Part shown: positions 32,510 to 42,059 of the stretch, piece by piece
Numbering within the stretch: position 1 is the stretch's first letter
How the letters are laid out: each line of letters starts with the position of its first letter
From: Doryteuthis pealeii
Lineage: Eukaryota; Mollusca; Cephalopoda; Myopsida; Loliginidae
NCBI GenBank assembly: GCA_023376005.1
Contig: CM042157.1
Location: forward strand, 85,402,643 to 85,466,642
DNA: 64,000 nt
Direction: 5' to 3'
Translations under genes and position numbers: made by a program
Notes under the pieces: model-generated
What the model saw: the letters and a program-made list of their open reading frames with translations, nothing else
Database searches by the model: none
Told to the model about the DNA's origin: nothing

Positions 32510-32533
32510 CTTTTTCTTTTTTTTTCTTTTTTC
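32188..32533 (+). repeat. 350-bp pure pyrimidine tract (T with scattered C)
   Basis: Almost uninterrupted T/C, mostly CTTTTT and CTTTTTT units. It gives a 190-codon FFFLFLF frame on the plus strand and a KKKKRK frame on the minus strand. Both are artefacts of composition. Such tracts can form triplex DNA and are prone to assembly error. Confidence 0.95.
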
Positions 32534-32599
32534 AGAAAAAAAATGGAATGAGTCTAACTGATAAAGAATGGTGATGAAGAATAGATATCTACTATGACT

Positions 32600-32740
32600 G
32601 GTTTCTTTTTTTAATGGCATATCAATTTTTGTGAGTTATTTAATGCTGAAACCATCTTTGTAGAAGAACAGTAGTGTTACTATTTAACCCATAGATGAAG
32701 TAATCATACCTTTCCCAAGGGTATAATAGATATTTTTTCT
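32600..32740. mobile_element. SINE terminus fragments
   Basis: TTTAATGGCATATCAATTTT and TTTAACCCATAGATG followed by ACCTTTCCCAAGGGTATAAT show pieces of the C-type 3' terminus and the SINE-B body in minus orientation. Too broken to define ends. Confidence 0.5.
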
Positions 32741-32822
32741 AGTATGGCAAAAAGCTACATTTATAGAGCACTTATTGAGGATGAAATTGCCTATGAATGA
32801 CTTGTGAGATAGGTTCATCAAA

Positions 32823-33205
32823 CTTTAGTTGTATCAGTGTTATTGTATGGCTGCACCACCTGGACCCTAACAAAACACCTAGAGAATAAGCTAGATGTTA
32901 GCTGCACAAGAATGCTGCTTACGATCCTAAACAAATCATGGAAACAACACCCCACAAGAAAGCACCTGTATGGCCACTTGCCCCCTATCACACTAACCAT
33001 CTGTGTGAGATGAACAAAACATGCTGGATACTACTGGAGAAGCAAAGACAAACACATAAGTGATGCTCTCCTGTGGAAGCCAGCACATAGGAACGCCAGT
33101 TTGGGCCATCCTGCAATGACTTACATTGTGCTGGGGGCATTGAATGATAGGGACAGTTGGTGAGGGATTGTCATGGATATCCATGCTGCTAGCAATACAT
33201 GATGA
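32823..33205 (+). pseudogene. Non-LTR retrotransposon C-terminal fragment (LINE remnant)
   Basis: In one frame the translation reads VSVLLYGCTTWTLTK, then LENKLDVSCTRMLL, SWKQHPTRKHLYGHLPPIT, a stop, then HAGYYWRSKDKHISDALLWKP and HRNASLGHPAMTY. This order (YGCxTWTLT, TRMLR-like, LYGxLPP, GHxxR, LLWxP, GRPxxTY) is the region downstream of the reverse transcriptase core in many animal LINE ORF2 proteins. In-frame stops (TGA after LTICVR, further stops near 33160) and the lack of an RT core make it a dead fragment. The LINE clade cannot be fixed from this piece. A 40-bp fragment of the same type lies at 55545-55590. Confidence 0.8.
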
Positions 33206-33267
33206 TGATGATTGGTTAATAAAAAATCAGAGAGCATTGCATAATAAAATGTTGAATGTATATATTT

Positions 33268-33550
33268 ACCAACCTCTCTGCATGAGCAGGATGTGACACA
33301 AGGTCAATTTCTTAAGCAGAGTTTATCAGGTTTGAATTCAGAGTTTTCCTTCTCCTAGACTGGTTGCCTAACCATGGTTAAAGAGCCTGGTCTGCCCTAC
33401 TATTTACCCATAGCTAGAGGGGAGAGTAGGATTCATACCTTTCCCAAGGGTATTAGCGCTAACTGAAATGCAATTACCACGTCCAGGATTTGAACTCTGG
33501 GCGACGAGTCCATTTCCCATGACTTTAACCATTACACCACGTGCTTCCTA
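33268..33550 (-). mobile_element. SINE-B copy 3, near full length
   Basis: Minus strand from GGAAGCACGTGGTGTAATGG (33550 side) through GAGTTCAAATCCTGGACGTG, CTAATACCCTTGGGAAAGG, GCAGACCAGGCTC to CACATCCTGCTCATGCAG. The best-preserved reverse copy. Confidence 0.9.
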
Positions 33551-33592
33551 CAAATAGTCCATTTATAAGCCCGTTTCAAATCCTGCAATGTA

Positions 33593-33909
33593 TCTTATAA
33601 GAAATAAAGATTTACATAAAATATAGGGTGGTTAATTTGCATACTGGTTTTAACAAAACTGTGTTTAATAAATAATCACTTGGTGTTATTGAGCTCTAAT
33701 ATTATTGTTTTATTCTCTAACATATTAAAATCAATCCTATGAGTGATTTTTATATAGAAACCAATTAAAATATAATTAAAATAAGTGTAATCATTTTATA
33801 TGCATTCGTAACATTATTTAATTTTGTTTGTCTTTCTAATCAAATATATTTCATTATCATTATATTAAAACTTAAATACTTATGCCTGGAGGGCACATAT
33901 TCTTGCTAG
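33593..33909 (+). mobile_element. Helitron-1 relative, old and internally deleted
   Basis: TC start in GTATCTTATAAG, then GGTGGTTAATTTGCATACTGG (compare GGAAGGCTAATTTGCATATT in young copies), CTAATCAAATAT and ATTAAAACTTAAATACTTAT. The end is TGCCTGGAGGGCA hairpin-like, then TTGCTAG before T. About half the length of the full family. Confidence 0.7.
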
Positions 33910-34014
33910 TAAGACTTAGTTTACAGTCAAAAGTTTCAAGTTCAAACATGTCTCAGTCTCTCTCCTGAAACAAATTTCATTTCTTTCATTGTAATTCATA
34001 AATATATTGGGAGT

Positions 34015-34190
34015 TGTGAGTAATAACAATCAAGGAGTACTTCACATTACCCAAATTTCCAAAACAGGAGCTTCACCATCAGATCTAATTTAGTGTCATA
34101 CCCAGAATATCCCTTTTTGTGGGGTCTTACCCTTCTCCAGTTGATACAATCAGTGTATTCTATCTAAGCCCTTCTGACAGAGAGAGATTT
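34015..34190 (-). mobile_element. Family D fragment
   Basis: GAGTACTTCACATTACCC, ACCATCAGATCTAATTTAG, GGGGTCTTACCCTTCTCCAG and GTGTATTCTATCTAAGCCC on the plus strand are the reversed D body. Confidence 0.6.
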
Positions 34191-34724
34191 CAAACTGAAG
34201 ATAAAGGGACTGACAAGCAATATTCATTAAAAAATAAAAAATAAAAATTACATACAAAGAAAACAGAGTCCATTTCCCAAGACTTGAACCATTACACCAC
34301 ACGCTTCCTTAAAACGTTGAATGTAAATAGATAAGAAGAACTGAATCGGAAACACCATTTTTATTTTTGTCACATGACCAGATGATGTACAAAACAGGGT
34401 TGTAGAAGAGTCTTTCAGTATATATTGGTTTATGGCACACTGACATTTATATAAAGGGTACGAAGAATCAAATATATTTTAAAGGAGATTTTCATTGACA
34501 TTACCCACATATTTTCTGTTTTCTTAATGTTTCATTCCAGCAGTCTTTCCAATAGTAGAGTTGGCTCGACCAGTCATCACCACCACCACAACCAGAATTT
34601 TCTAATATAATGCACAAAGTGATTGATGAGAAATAATGCTATGTTTTTTTTTTTTTTAAAGAAAACTTTAAAGTTTGGAATTGTTGAAATCAAAATTGCC
34701 AGACAGACAAGAGAGTGATATGTT

Positions 34725-34975
34725 GGAGCTGCAACTAGAGTTCAAACTCTCTTACTATGGTGTTGCAGTCCAGCACGTTAGCCACTACACCATGGAGACT
34801 CCTCCCGCTTGTTGTTTGCTTTCTTTGTTTAATGGTATATCAACCTTTTTGTGGTTTATTTAATACCAAAGCCATCCTTGTAGAAGAACAGTAGTGGTAC
34901 CATTTAACCAATAACTGAGGGGTTCATACCTTACACCAAAGGTATTAGTCCTAAAGTAAATGTAACAGCACAACT
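34725..34975 (-). mobile_element. SINE-B-related copy with C-type 3' terminus
   Basis: GAGTTCAAACTCTCTTACTA, TTAGCCACTACACCATGGAG, then GTTTAATGGTATATCAACCT and TTCATACCTTACACCAAAGG. The first block is a reversed tRNA-like head and the second a LINE-type 3' terminus, probably two nested elements. Confidence 0.5.
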
Positions 34976-35021
34976 AGAATTCAAAATCACTACAATGCAA
35001 CAGTCTCCTGACAAAAAGTGG

Positions 35022-35679
35022 TAATAAAGGACTATTTGCTTGTAAATTCCTAATATAAATAAACTGAACCCCCATTTTATGTCCGTGTTTTTGCAATAAA
35101 TGTTTTATTTTTCTTGCACCCGTTATGTTACAATACAAAATATATTTTCTTTATTTATTTTAATATTCATTTCAATGTGCATATTCTAAAAGTTTTTATT
35201 TTGTGAGAATGGTTAGTTTTAAAGTGGGGGCTCGTTTTACAATTTAGGCATAAATTGGATCCTCCTTTTATGACCGTAATTTTGTTTTTTCGTCGACGAT
35301 GATTAAAATCTGACGTTTTTATTTTAGAGTAGCAAAGCCAAAAAGAAAAGAAATAACAACAAAAAAAGGTAATCTTCAACTTTTTACTCGTAAATTCCTG
35401 CCATAAAATTAGGCTTGGGCATTTTATGGTAGGAATTTACGAGTAAAAAGTTGAAGTGTAAAAACGAACCCCCACTTTAAAACTAAGCATTCTCACAAAA
35501 CAAAAGCTTTTAGAAATATACACATTGAAGTGAATATTAAAATAAATAAAGGAAATATATTTAGTATTGTAACATAACGGGTGCAAGAAAAATAAAACAT
35601 TTATTGCAAAAACACGGACATAAAATGGGGGTTCAGTTTATTTTATGGTAGGAATTTACGAGCAAATAGTCCTTTATTA
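35022..35679. mobile_element. 658-bp nested foldback element (Tc1/mariner-type MITE candidate)
   Basis: Outer arms 35022-35249 and about 35452-35679 are inverted (TAATAAAGGACTATTTGC at the left, GCAAATAGTCCTTTATTA at the right; GAACCCCCATTTTATGTCCG mirrored by CGGACATAAAATGGGGGTTC). A second palindrome, 35373-35455, sits inside with TTTTTACTCGTAAATTCCTG arms. TA at both ends is compatible with a TA target. It encodes no transposase. Arms are about 90-95% matched by eye. Confidence 0.85.
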
Positions 35680-36080
35680 GCCAAAAAGTTAGGTTGGAAT
35701 TTAAGTAAAAGATAAATAAGAATAATCATTGGGATCAGTTTAGAGTTGATGAGAAAAAATATCCAAACTGGTCAGTGGTAAAGTTTGAGAGAATGAAAAT
35801 AACTTTTCTTCTTCTCTTCCTCTGCTGAAACCCCCCAAAAATCTGGGATAGTGAGGAAAATGTTGTGGTGGGAAGTGTTTCAAGTACAAAGAAGACTTTT
35901 TGTTGTAAAGCAATCCTTAAGAAGAACTAGTCAAATCTCTTAGTTAAAACAACAGAAAAGGCTTCAATTGAATTGTTGTCAAAATATAGGGACAACTTAA
36001 AACAAACATAGGAAGAGGATTTAAAAAACCCCCCAAAAACTCTTTAAAAATACTCATACATCCCACATATAAATTGTGAA
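35680..36080. other. AT-rich DNA, no gene seen
   Basis: No frame, repeat family or signal recognised. Confidence 0.4.
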
Positions 36081-36081
36081 T

Positions 36082-36694
36082 GAATATTTGTATGATTTTT
36101 GGTTTGGTTTGTTTTACGGCATATCAACCTCAGTGGGTCATCTAATGCCGATAAAGTTTTGAAATAAATCAATTCTTAATGGATAATACAATTTTTTTAT
36201 AAATACATTTTTCTATTTAAACCATAGATGGGACCCTAACAGGTACTACCACTCTGGGTCAGAGTGGACCAGGGAGCAATGGTGATGAAGGGGTGCTCCA
36301 CATTCCCCAAACCTCCAAAACTGGAACCTCACCATCAGATAGAGTTTAACGTGATTCCCAGGACATGTAGACCCGCAGCCACCGCCTTCTAGCACCCATA
36401 TGATAAAAAGGGGTTGGGGCTTGCCATAAGGGCAATAGGGTTGGGAAAATCATATAGGTGCTAGGGCTTGACGTGACCAGCCGATTGATTGGAGGGGGCC
36501 TCTCTGACCGCCCGTCTAGCCCAAGATAGGGCCAAAGTGGAGTATTCAAGTCATGAACTGCTCATCCACCTGGGCTCCATCCTTAAGCATCACGGGTTGC
36601 CACCCACAGCCAACAGGTGGCCCCATTGCGGGAGTCTTACCCCTCTGCCGGTGCATTCTAACGCCGCAGCCGACAGGGTGGAATATTTGTATGA
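36082..36694 (-). mobile_element. Retroposon C copy 5 with 14-bp target duplication
   Basis: The element is 36096-36680 on the minus strand. GAATATTTGTATGA flanks it at 36082-36095 and 36681-36694. It is nearly the same as copies 2 and 4, with small deletions near the 5' end (CTGCCGGTGCATTC). Confidence 0.95.
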
Positions 36695-36864
36695 GTAGGT
36701 TAAAGTATCCACTCTGCTCTCAATAGAAATCCCATCTTTTGTGTTTTATAACATAAAAGTGTAAAAACAGAATCTTTGGGATTTTAAAATGTTTCATGTT
36801 TGATCAGGTATTCAAAAAATTTCTGTTCAATTTCAAAGATCTCAGAAAGAATGTAATTAAGTTA

Positions 36865-36865
36865 T

Positions 36866-36937
<72 letters not shown>
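36865..36937. repeat. (TA)n(CA)n microsatellite
   Basis: About 20 bp TA followed by about 50 bp CA, ending exactly where the MITE at 36937 begins. Confidence 0.95.
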
Positions 36938-36939
<2 letters not shown>

Positions 36940-37153
36940 GTGCGGCATAAGTAACACCCTTTGTTTAAGTGGATAGATTTAAGTTTTGATAGTACAATTG
37001 AATTGATTTTACTCTCTGTTCCTTTGTTAATCTCATGGTTGTATAAAATATCCGAAAAAAATGAAGAATTAGCAAATTAATTAAAGAAAATAATAAAGAA
37101 AATATACATTATAAGATATGAAATTAAAAAGGGCGTTACTTATGCTGCACTGT
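36937..37153. mobile_element. Mariner-like MITE, about 215 bp
   Basis: Left end AGGGTGCGGCATAAGTAACA CCC and right end GGGCGTTACTTATGCTGCAC are imperfect inverted repeats of about 24 bp. The CA/TA microsatellite lies to the left and a TA microsatellite (37165-37203) to the right, so it is inserted in simple sequence. Non-coding. Confidence 0.7.
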
Positions 37154-37163
37154 CTATGTATGC

Positions 37164-37203
<40 letters not shown>

Positions 37204-37211
<8 letters not shown>

Positions 37212-37700
37212 AAAGATGTACAAACTTTGGGTGTTGGCAAGTAAATAGGTATAAGTAATTGAAGATGACCTTAATCTTCACTAGGGGAAATTCTAGTAAT
37301 GGTGTGTTTATGCAGGTGGATAACCAGTTGTATTTTTACATGGAATTTCTTTTCTAGTCCGGATTCTTGACCTGGACTCTTCCCCCTTTCCTATTAAGCA
37401 TCGATGGATGTTACCAGTTTGATACTTATCTTCCAAGATTTGTTGATTTATTCCAACTAACATCTTTATCTTTGTTGTTTTTAGCCCAAAATTTTGGCTA
37501 GCCAGTTCATCAAGTGAAGGCTATAACTAGAGTCCTTTTTTTGTACACTGACTTCTTTGATTATTGGTATACAAAGTTACCAAATTCCACTTTTACCTGA
37601 TGAAAACTAAAGAGTAGCAAAGACTTGTTTTTAACACAGTTTCTACCCAACATGAAGATTTTTACTCAAAAGATCTCATTTTAGAACTTTAGATAATTGT
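37204..37700. other. Unassigned DNA between MITE and ribozyme-SINE
   Basis: No gene or family recognised. Slightly less AT-rich near 37320-37450 but without an exon-like frame. Confidence 0.4.
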
Positions 37701-37862
37701 TAATGTTATATACTATAATAAAGTATATATATATATATATATATATTAAATTTTTACTTGAAGGCACTTACAACGCATGTATCGCATAAAATTCGATACT
37801 TTTTCTTATAGAAAATAAACTTGACAAGTGTAATCCCAGTAAAGGATGGCTCGATGTGTAGA

Positions 37863-37908
37863 ATACCGTACAGACTGTTTCGACTTTATTAAGTCTCATC
37901 AGCGGTAT
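37863..37908 (-). ncRNA. Hammerhead ribozyme, type I, complete core
   Basis: Minus strand order: stem I ATACCG; core CTGATGA; stem II GACTT with loop AATA and AAGTC; core GAA then A; stem III ACA with loop GTC and TGT; cleavage-site A (predicted cut after it, at plus-strand 37869); stem I partner CGGTAT. Stems are 6, 5 and 3 bp, all Watson-Crick. Every invariant core position is met, including the A15.1-U16.1 pair and H17 = A. A very short stem III is typical of hammerheads in metazoan Penelope-like elements and retrozymes. Predicted function is self-cleavage of the element transcript; activity is inferred. Confidence 0.9.
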
Positions 37909-37932
37909 ATACTAACGATTTCCCTCCGACAG

Positions 37933-37998
37933 AAATCGAAGCCGGGACTTCAGCAGACGCAGTGAAACACTAGTGAAACACTTTTATCGCCTCGGCCA
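37933..37998 (-). promoter_or_regulatory. tRNA-like pol III promoter of ribozyme-SINE 2
   Basis: A box TGGCCGAGGCG and B box GGCTTCGATTT on the minus strand, about 35 bp apart. This spacing fits tRNA-type internal promoters. The B box has ATTT where ATCC is usual, so it is somewhat weakened. Confidence 0.65.
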
Positions 37999-38196
37999 CA
38001 GTACACAGCTGACCATCCTAGCGGAATTAAGCTTGTCAAGCGATACTACGCGCCTCTACCATAATAGGTAAGGGGGCGCTATTGAGAGAATATATATATA
38101 TATATATATATACTTTATTTCTATTTATCTTATCATTCGACAAAAATGAAATTAGTTCAGTTTTCTGTTTCCTATTTCCTCATCTGTATTAGAACG

Positions 38197-38685
38197 TTGT
38201 GACGGAGAACGAGAAAGAAAAATATATTGTCTTGCCTGCCGGGATCGAACTCGCGTCCACCTGCATGCAAAAACAAATGCGATTTGCGCACTAGAAGGAC
38301 GCAAGGTTCGACTGATCTGCCCGGATGTTTGGGTAAATATGTCTATAGATAACAAGTGAGTCGAGCGCTGGGTGTTCAGCAGCAGCAAAAGCAGTCAACG
38401 ACGAAGATGAAGAGCTTTGCGAATGACCCAGTAAAGAAATGGATTTTAGTCCAACAGAAACAAAACTAAATAGGAAATGCGATTTTGAACTGTTAAAGAT
38501 TATTTCGACTATGACGACGGATTTTCCAGCTGCTAGACAAAGACGAAGAATGTGTTGACCAAAAGAAAGTCTGGCTTGTGAGAAGACGGTGAACTCGCTT
38601 GTTTTTGGTCTCCCCTCAGCAGGAACTTCTTGATTCGAATATCTATTTCCCCCTATATATTTTCCCCCTTTCTATAATACTATAA
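38197..38685 (-). mobile_element. Retroposon G copy 1
   Basis: Shares with 57593-58047 the blocks TGTGACGGAGAACGA, GCATGCAAAAACAAATGCGA, GGTTCGACTGAT, TTTTCAGCTGCT-like, CTGAACTCGCTT-like and CCTCAGCAGGAACTT, ending in TTTTCCCCC tracts. The minus strand contains GAGTTCGATCCCGGC, a B-box match, so a tRNA-related part is likely. Orientation is set by that box. Confidence 0.7.
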
Positions 38686-38805
38686 TGATTTTCACTTACC
38701 TGAAGCAAAAAGGTTGTAGTTTCACATGTTTCTTAGTGTAAGTGACCATATTCAATATAATTTGTACACATCCATGTGTTTGAGTTTTTAATATTAATAT
38801 AGATT

Positions 38806-39300
38806 ATTGTTGTATTGTCCTCGGCCGGAAAATGAAGCTTCCAGCAAAAAGAGAAATATAAAAATATATATTTAAAAAAAAAGGGGAAAACGGAACCGAG
38901 GCTTTCCGGTCAAAGAAGCAGGGAGAAGATAAAGGAATATATAACAAATGTCCATTATCAGATCAAAAAATAAAGATTCGTAGGAGTATCTATCAATATA
39001 AAAGGCCTGAGGGTTCGAACAAGAGGTCAGTCAGACAGGAGACAGCGGACGCTGAGCAACAGACGCTCACGGTCCATTGCAGCCAATGGCTGTGGGACCC
39101 ATCAGCCCCCTTTACCTCACCATTGCCAGTCATCCCAGCAGCAGTAGTAGTCATTGTCAACGCTCACCACCCGAGGGAGAGAAATAAGGTCAACTCCTAC
39201 TATACCCATGTGTTGTGATTTTATTAAGCAACTACTACACATACTTCGCTACGTGACCATACATACCCGCAACGACTACTAACACACACGATTTAGAGGA
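38806..39300 (+). promoter_or_regulatory. LTR-like or promoter-like block
   Basis: Begins TGTTGTATTGTCCTCGGCCG and ends ...GACTACTAACACACA. It contains a TATA motif ATCAATATAAAAGGCC at about 38993, then CAGTCAGACAGGAGACAGCG as a possible start region, and GC-richer downstream sequence. TG...CA ends, a TATA box and a length near 500 bp fit a solo LTR, but there is no second copy, primer site or gag/pol frame. A host promoter is the alternative. Confidence 0.4.
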
Positions 39301-40263
39301 AGCGTGAATTAGAAGCCGCTATATAACATATTTGAATTTGATGCCAGTATGTAACCTTATCATTAGTTATTGTGTACGTAAGAGCAATAAATAGTAGTGT
39401 TGGCCTAATATTGGAAGAGAACCAAAACAAGAGCAACATTGGTGTACATAGAATAGATCTGCCTGAGAGAGATAAGGAGATAAACCCATTGTAAAGAAGG
39501 AAAACAAGTCCTGTCCGTTAAAGGAACAACAGAGTCTTTTTGGTATTGTTTGCTACAAACTAAGGTAATTTATGAGGAAGTGCGTCCCGGTCCCCTGCCT
39601 CCGAAATTGCTGCCCGGTGAATTTTAAAATAACGACATTTATATTGTATCTATGACAGAGCTTGTTGAAGTGATTCATATAGACACCTGGGGGGTGAATA
39701 AAATTTTGGTACGGTAAATAGAAACATAAGGATCCACAGAGAGTGAATTGACTTGTTGGCATTTATAAGTTCCTTTTATAATAAGAGAACAAAAATCACT
39801 GGATCATGTAGCCTAGTTACCATATATTGTACACCTCGCTGTATGCTTGATTGGGTGTCATACAACCCATTCAAAACATGTGTCATTTAAATGAACAAAT
39901 GATGTTGAAATAGAAAGAGTAAATTTAGACTCTTTGTTAAAGAATTTCTTGAAATGACTTGAAGAGAAGTCTATGTAGACATTTAAAGGAATTGGATATT
40001 AGTGAATGAATGAAAAAAAAAAAAAAAGGAAAACTATCCCAAACATTATGCAACTGTTCAGCCCATTTTGTTAGCATTTTCAAAATTTGTATCAGGTGGA
40101 ATCTGGGTTTGGCCATCTGTATTATTTACTAAGTAAAAATAGAGAAGAACTTTGAGCATTGAATGTAGTGATTTGCAGTTCAAACCCACAAACTAGAAAC
40201 CTAATATTTGTGATCTGCTCAGTACCCACCAAAACCAATCCTCCCCATCTATATATATATATA
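39301..40263. other. Unassigned DNA with one foldback arm
   Basis: 39565-39640 is a single arm of the element at 19664-20162 (GGTAATTTATGAGGAAGTGC, CGGTGAATTTTAAAATAACG). The rest is AT-rich without genes. Confidence 0.5.
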
Positions 40264-40768
40264 CTAGCAAATATTGCACTCTCCGGGTGCAAGTATTTAA
40301 GTTTTAATGTAATAAAAATATTGTATTAAATTAGAAAAGCTAATGAAACTAAATAAGAATACAGATAAAACAGAGGGAGTATAATAAAGATGAAACTATT
40401 GTTATTTTCTGTATTTAGTTATATAAAGAATAAAATGACAGTTATTTTATCTTGTTATATATATTTAAGATTCATTGCAATAATACTAAGCACATATTTA
40501 TTAAATTCGTTTTTTAATATTAATATGCAAATTGGCCTTCCTGTTCACACTGTAAACCGCTATTGTTGTATATAAATATAATTGCATGTTGTCAGTATTA
40601 GACATAGTTAACAGTATTAATAATGTAAGACACTTTTATTATAACTGAGGTTTAGATAAAAATAAAATCATGGAGAATGTGATGTCAATAACTAAGAGAA
40701 TTGTGACTTGAGTAGGAATATAGTTTCGGTTACAGACAGAAAAACACTCTATCTCCATTATAATAAGA
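40264..40768 (-). mobile_element. Helitron-1 copy, internally deleted (505 bp)
   Basis: Minus strand starts TCTTATTATAATGGAGATAG and ends GCACCCGGAGAGTGCAATAT then TTGCTAG before T. The hairpin has one changed base. About 140 bp shorter than the longest copies. Confidence 0.88.
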
Positions 40769-41119
40769 TATATATTAATACTTGTGTTCCTTAATTGTAT
40801 GGCTGTTATCATCTTGCACCATTCTCTGGTTAAAAATGACTATCCAAATCATCCAAGATGAAAAGCAAAAATGTAAATTCTGATTATTTAGTGTTGCTTG
40901 TCCGTCGAATTCTTATTTCTTATGAGTGTTGTCATCTCAGCTAAAAATAATGGACCATTCCATTTTTATTATATTTAAGAAAGGGAGGAAAAAGGACATA
41001 CTACACAGAAAAATATAAGAAAGAGTAGAGGAAAGACAGAGGGGGTGAGAGTGCTGAAGTGATAATACTAATCTGTTTCAATTGAACATAATGAAAAGAG
41101 AAAAAAAGTGAGTATTAAA

Positions 41120-41235
41120 TCAAGATTATTATACTTTTTACATATTGAACTATTTAGCAATAGCTCTTAAGTAAATATTTCAAATGTAATAATTAAATCA
41201 TCATCATACTGTGGTATATCCACAGGTCCTGCTAG
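41120..41235 (+). mobile_element. Helitron-2 3' end, copy 1
   Basis: GTGGTATATCCAC hairpin, then AGGTCCTG and CTAG followed by T. The upstream 80 bp (CTCTTAAGTAAATATTTCAA, TAATAATTAAATCATCATC) recur at 54.09 kb. This fits a Helitron 3' terminus of a different family from Helitron-1. Its 5' end is not located. Confidence 0.6.
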
Positions 41236-41559
41236 TTAAAAATAATCTAAGAATTAAAAGGTGTTTTTCCAGGTTCTTTTCTTATCTAAATTGTATTAAC
41301 CATGAGTGAATTAGTTATGTTTTGTAATTTAATATTCAATTAATTTATTTTGGGTGTGAATAGAAATTGAATTTGGTTACAGGGGGTGGGCATCAAGTTT
41401 GAGACACCCTGATCTACAAACTGATTTTCCTTCAGTTTTTAGTGACAATGGAATTGGCTGAGATATGCACTCACTGAGTGCTTTCTAGTTTTCACAATTG
41501 GAAAATGAGAGAAGACAGAGAAACGATGATAGAGAAAGAAAAATAAAGAAACAAGTAAA

Positions 41560-41563
41560 ATAA

Positions 41564-41600
<37 letters not shown>
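41560..41600. repeat. (TA)n microsatellite
   Basis: About 35 bp of TA just left of the TIR element. Confidence 0.9.
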
Positions 41601-41601
<1 letters not shown>

Positions 41602-41633
41602 GGTAGGAAGGATGGGTTTAGGATCCGACAATA

Positions 41634-42050
41634 TGATGTAGATAGAAGGAAAGTGGTCAAGAAATGAACAACTCAAAACAAGTCACAGGATGAAATAATT
41701 TTGTCCGAATTCACGCGGACGTCTTCAGTCCTACTACACCAATTGACCCATCAACCTACTGTCACCGCCCCCTTACTTCAAACAAATATCCCCTACTCCT
41801 CCACACAACTGACCCAGCGACCTCATTCTACCCAAATCCCTGTCCTCCTTATCGCACATCACTACACACTCGCCCCTTTGACCTCCCCGGCGCCTCTGCC
41901 TCTACTCCCACTACCACCAAATCACCTGTACTTAAACATATGCTTTGCTTTAATAAAGTTGACGTCCGCGTGAATTCGGACAAAATTATTTCATCCTGTG
42001 ACTTGTTTTGAGTTGTTCATTTCTTGACCACTTTCCTTCTATCTACATCA
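41634..42050. mobile_element. TIR element with perfect 90-bp inverted ends and G-poor interior
   Basis: 41634-41723 and 41961-42050 are exact reverse complements by eye over all 90 bases (TGATGTAGATAGAAGGAAAG ... GAATTCACGCGGACGTC). The 237-bp interior is very C-rich and G-poor on the plus strand (CCTACTGTCACCGCCCCC and similar). No transposase is encoded; the 90-codon frame has no motif. No clear target duplication is visible. The identity of the ends indicates a recent insertion or gene conversion. Confidence 0.88.
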
Positions 42051-42059
42051 TTATATATA

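Larger units (their letters stand above)
37730..38090 (-). mobile_element. Ribozyme-SINE element 2
   Basis: On the minus strand: a 5' region around 38060, tRNA-like A box TGGCCGAGGCGATAAAAG (37981-37998), B box CCGGCTTCGATTT (37933-37945), a complete hammerhead fold (37863-37908), about 100 bp of downstream sequence and a TA-repeat tail at about 37727-37746. Ends are approximate, since no target duplication is clear and TA repeats lie on both sides. The layout matches element 1 at 8267-8690 although the sequences differ. The A box is closest to tRNA-Ser/Leu type (TGGCCGAG). Confidence 0.75.

Noticed and set aside
32002..32574. 190-codon open frame, the longest in the window, and its 146-codon minus-strand partner
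   Set aside because: Both are translations of the pyrimidine tract (FFFFLF, KKKKRK). No domain and no coding-like composition.
41701..41973. 90-codon frame inside the TIR element
   Set aside because: Low-complexity T/P/L composition caused by the C-rich, G-poor interior; no transposase motif.
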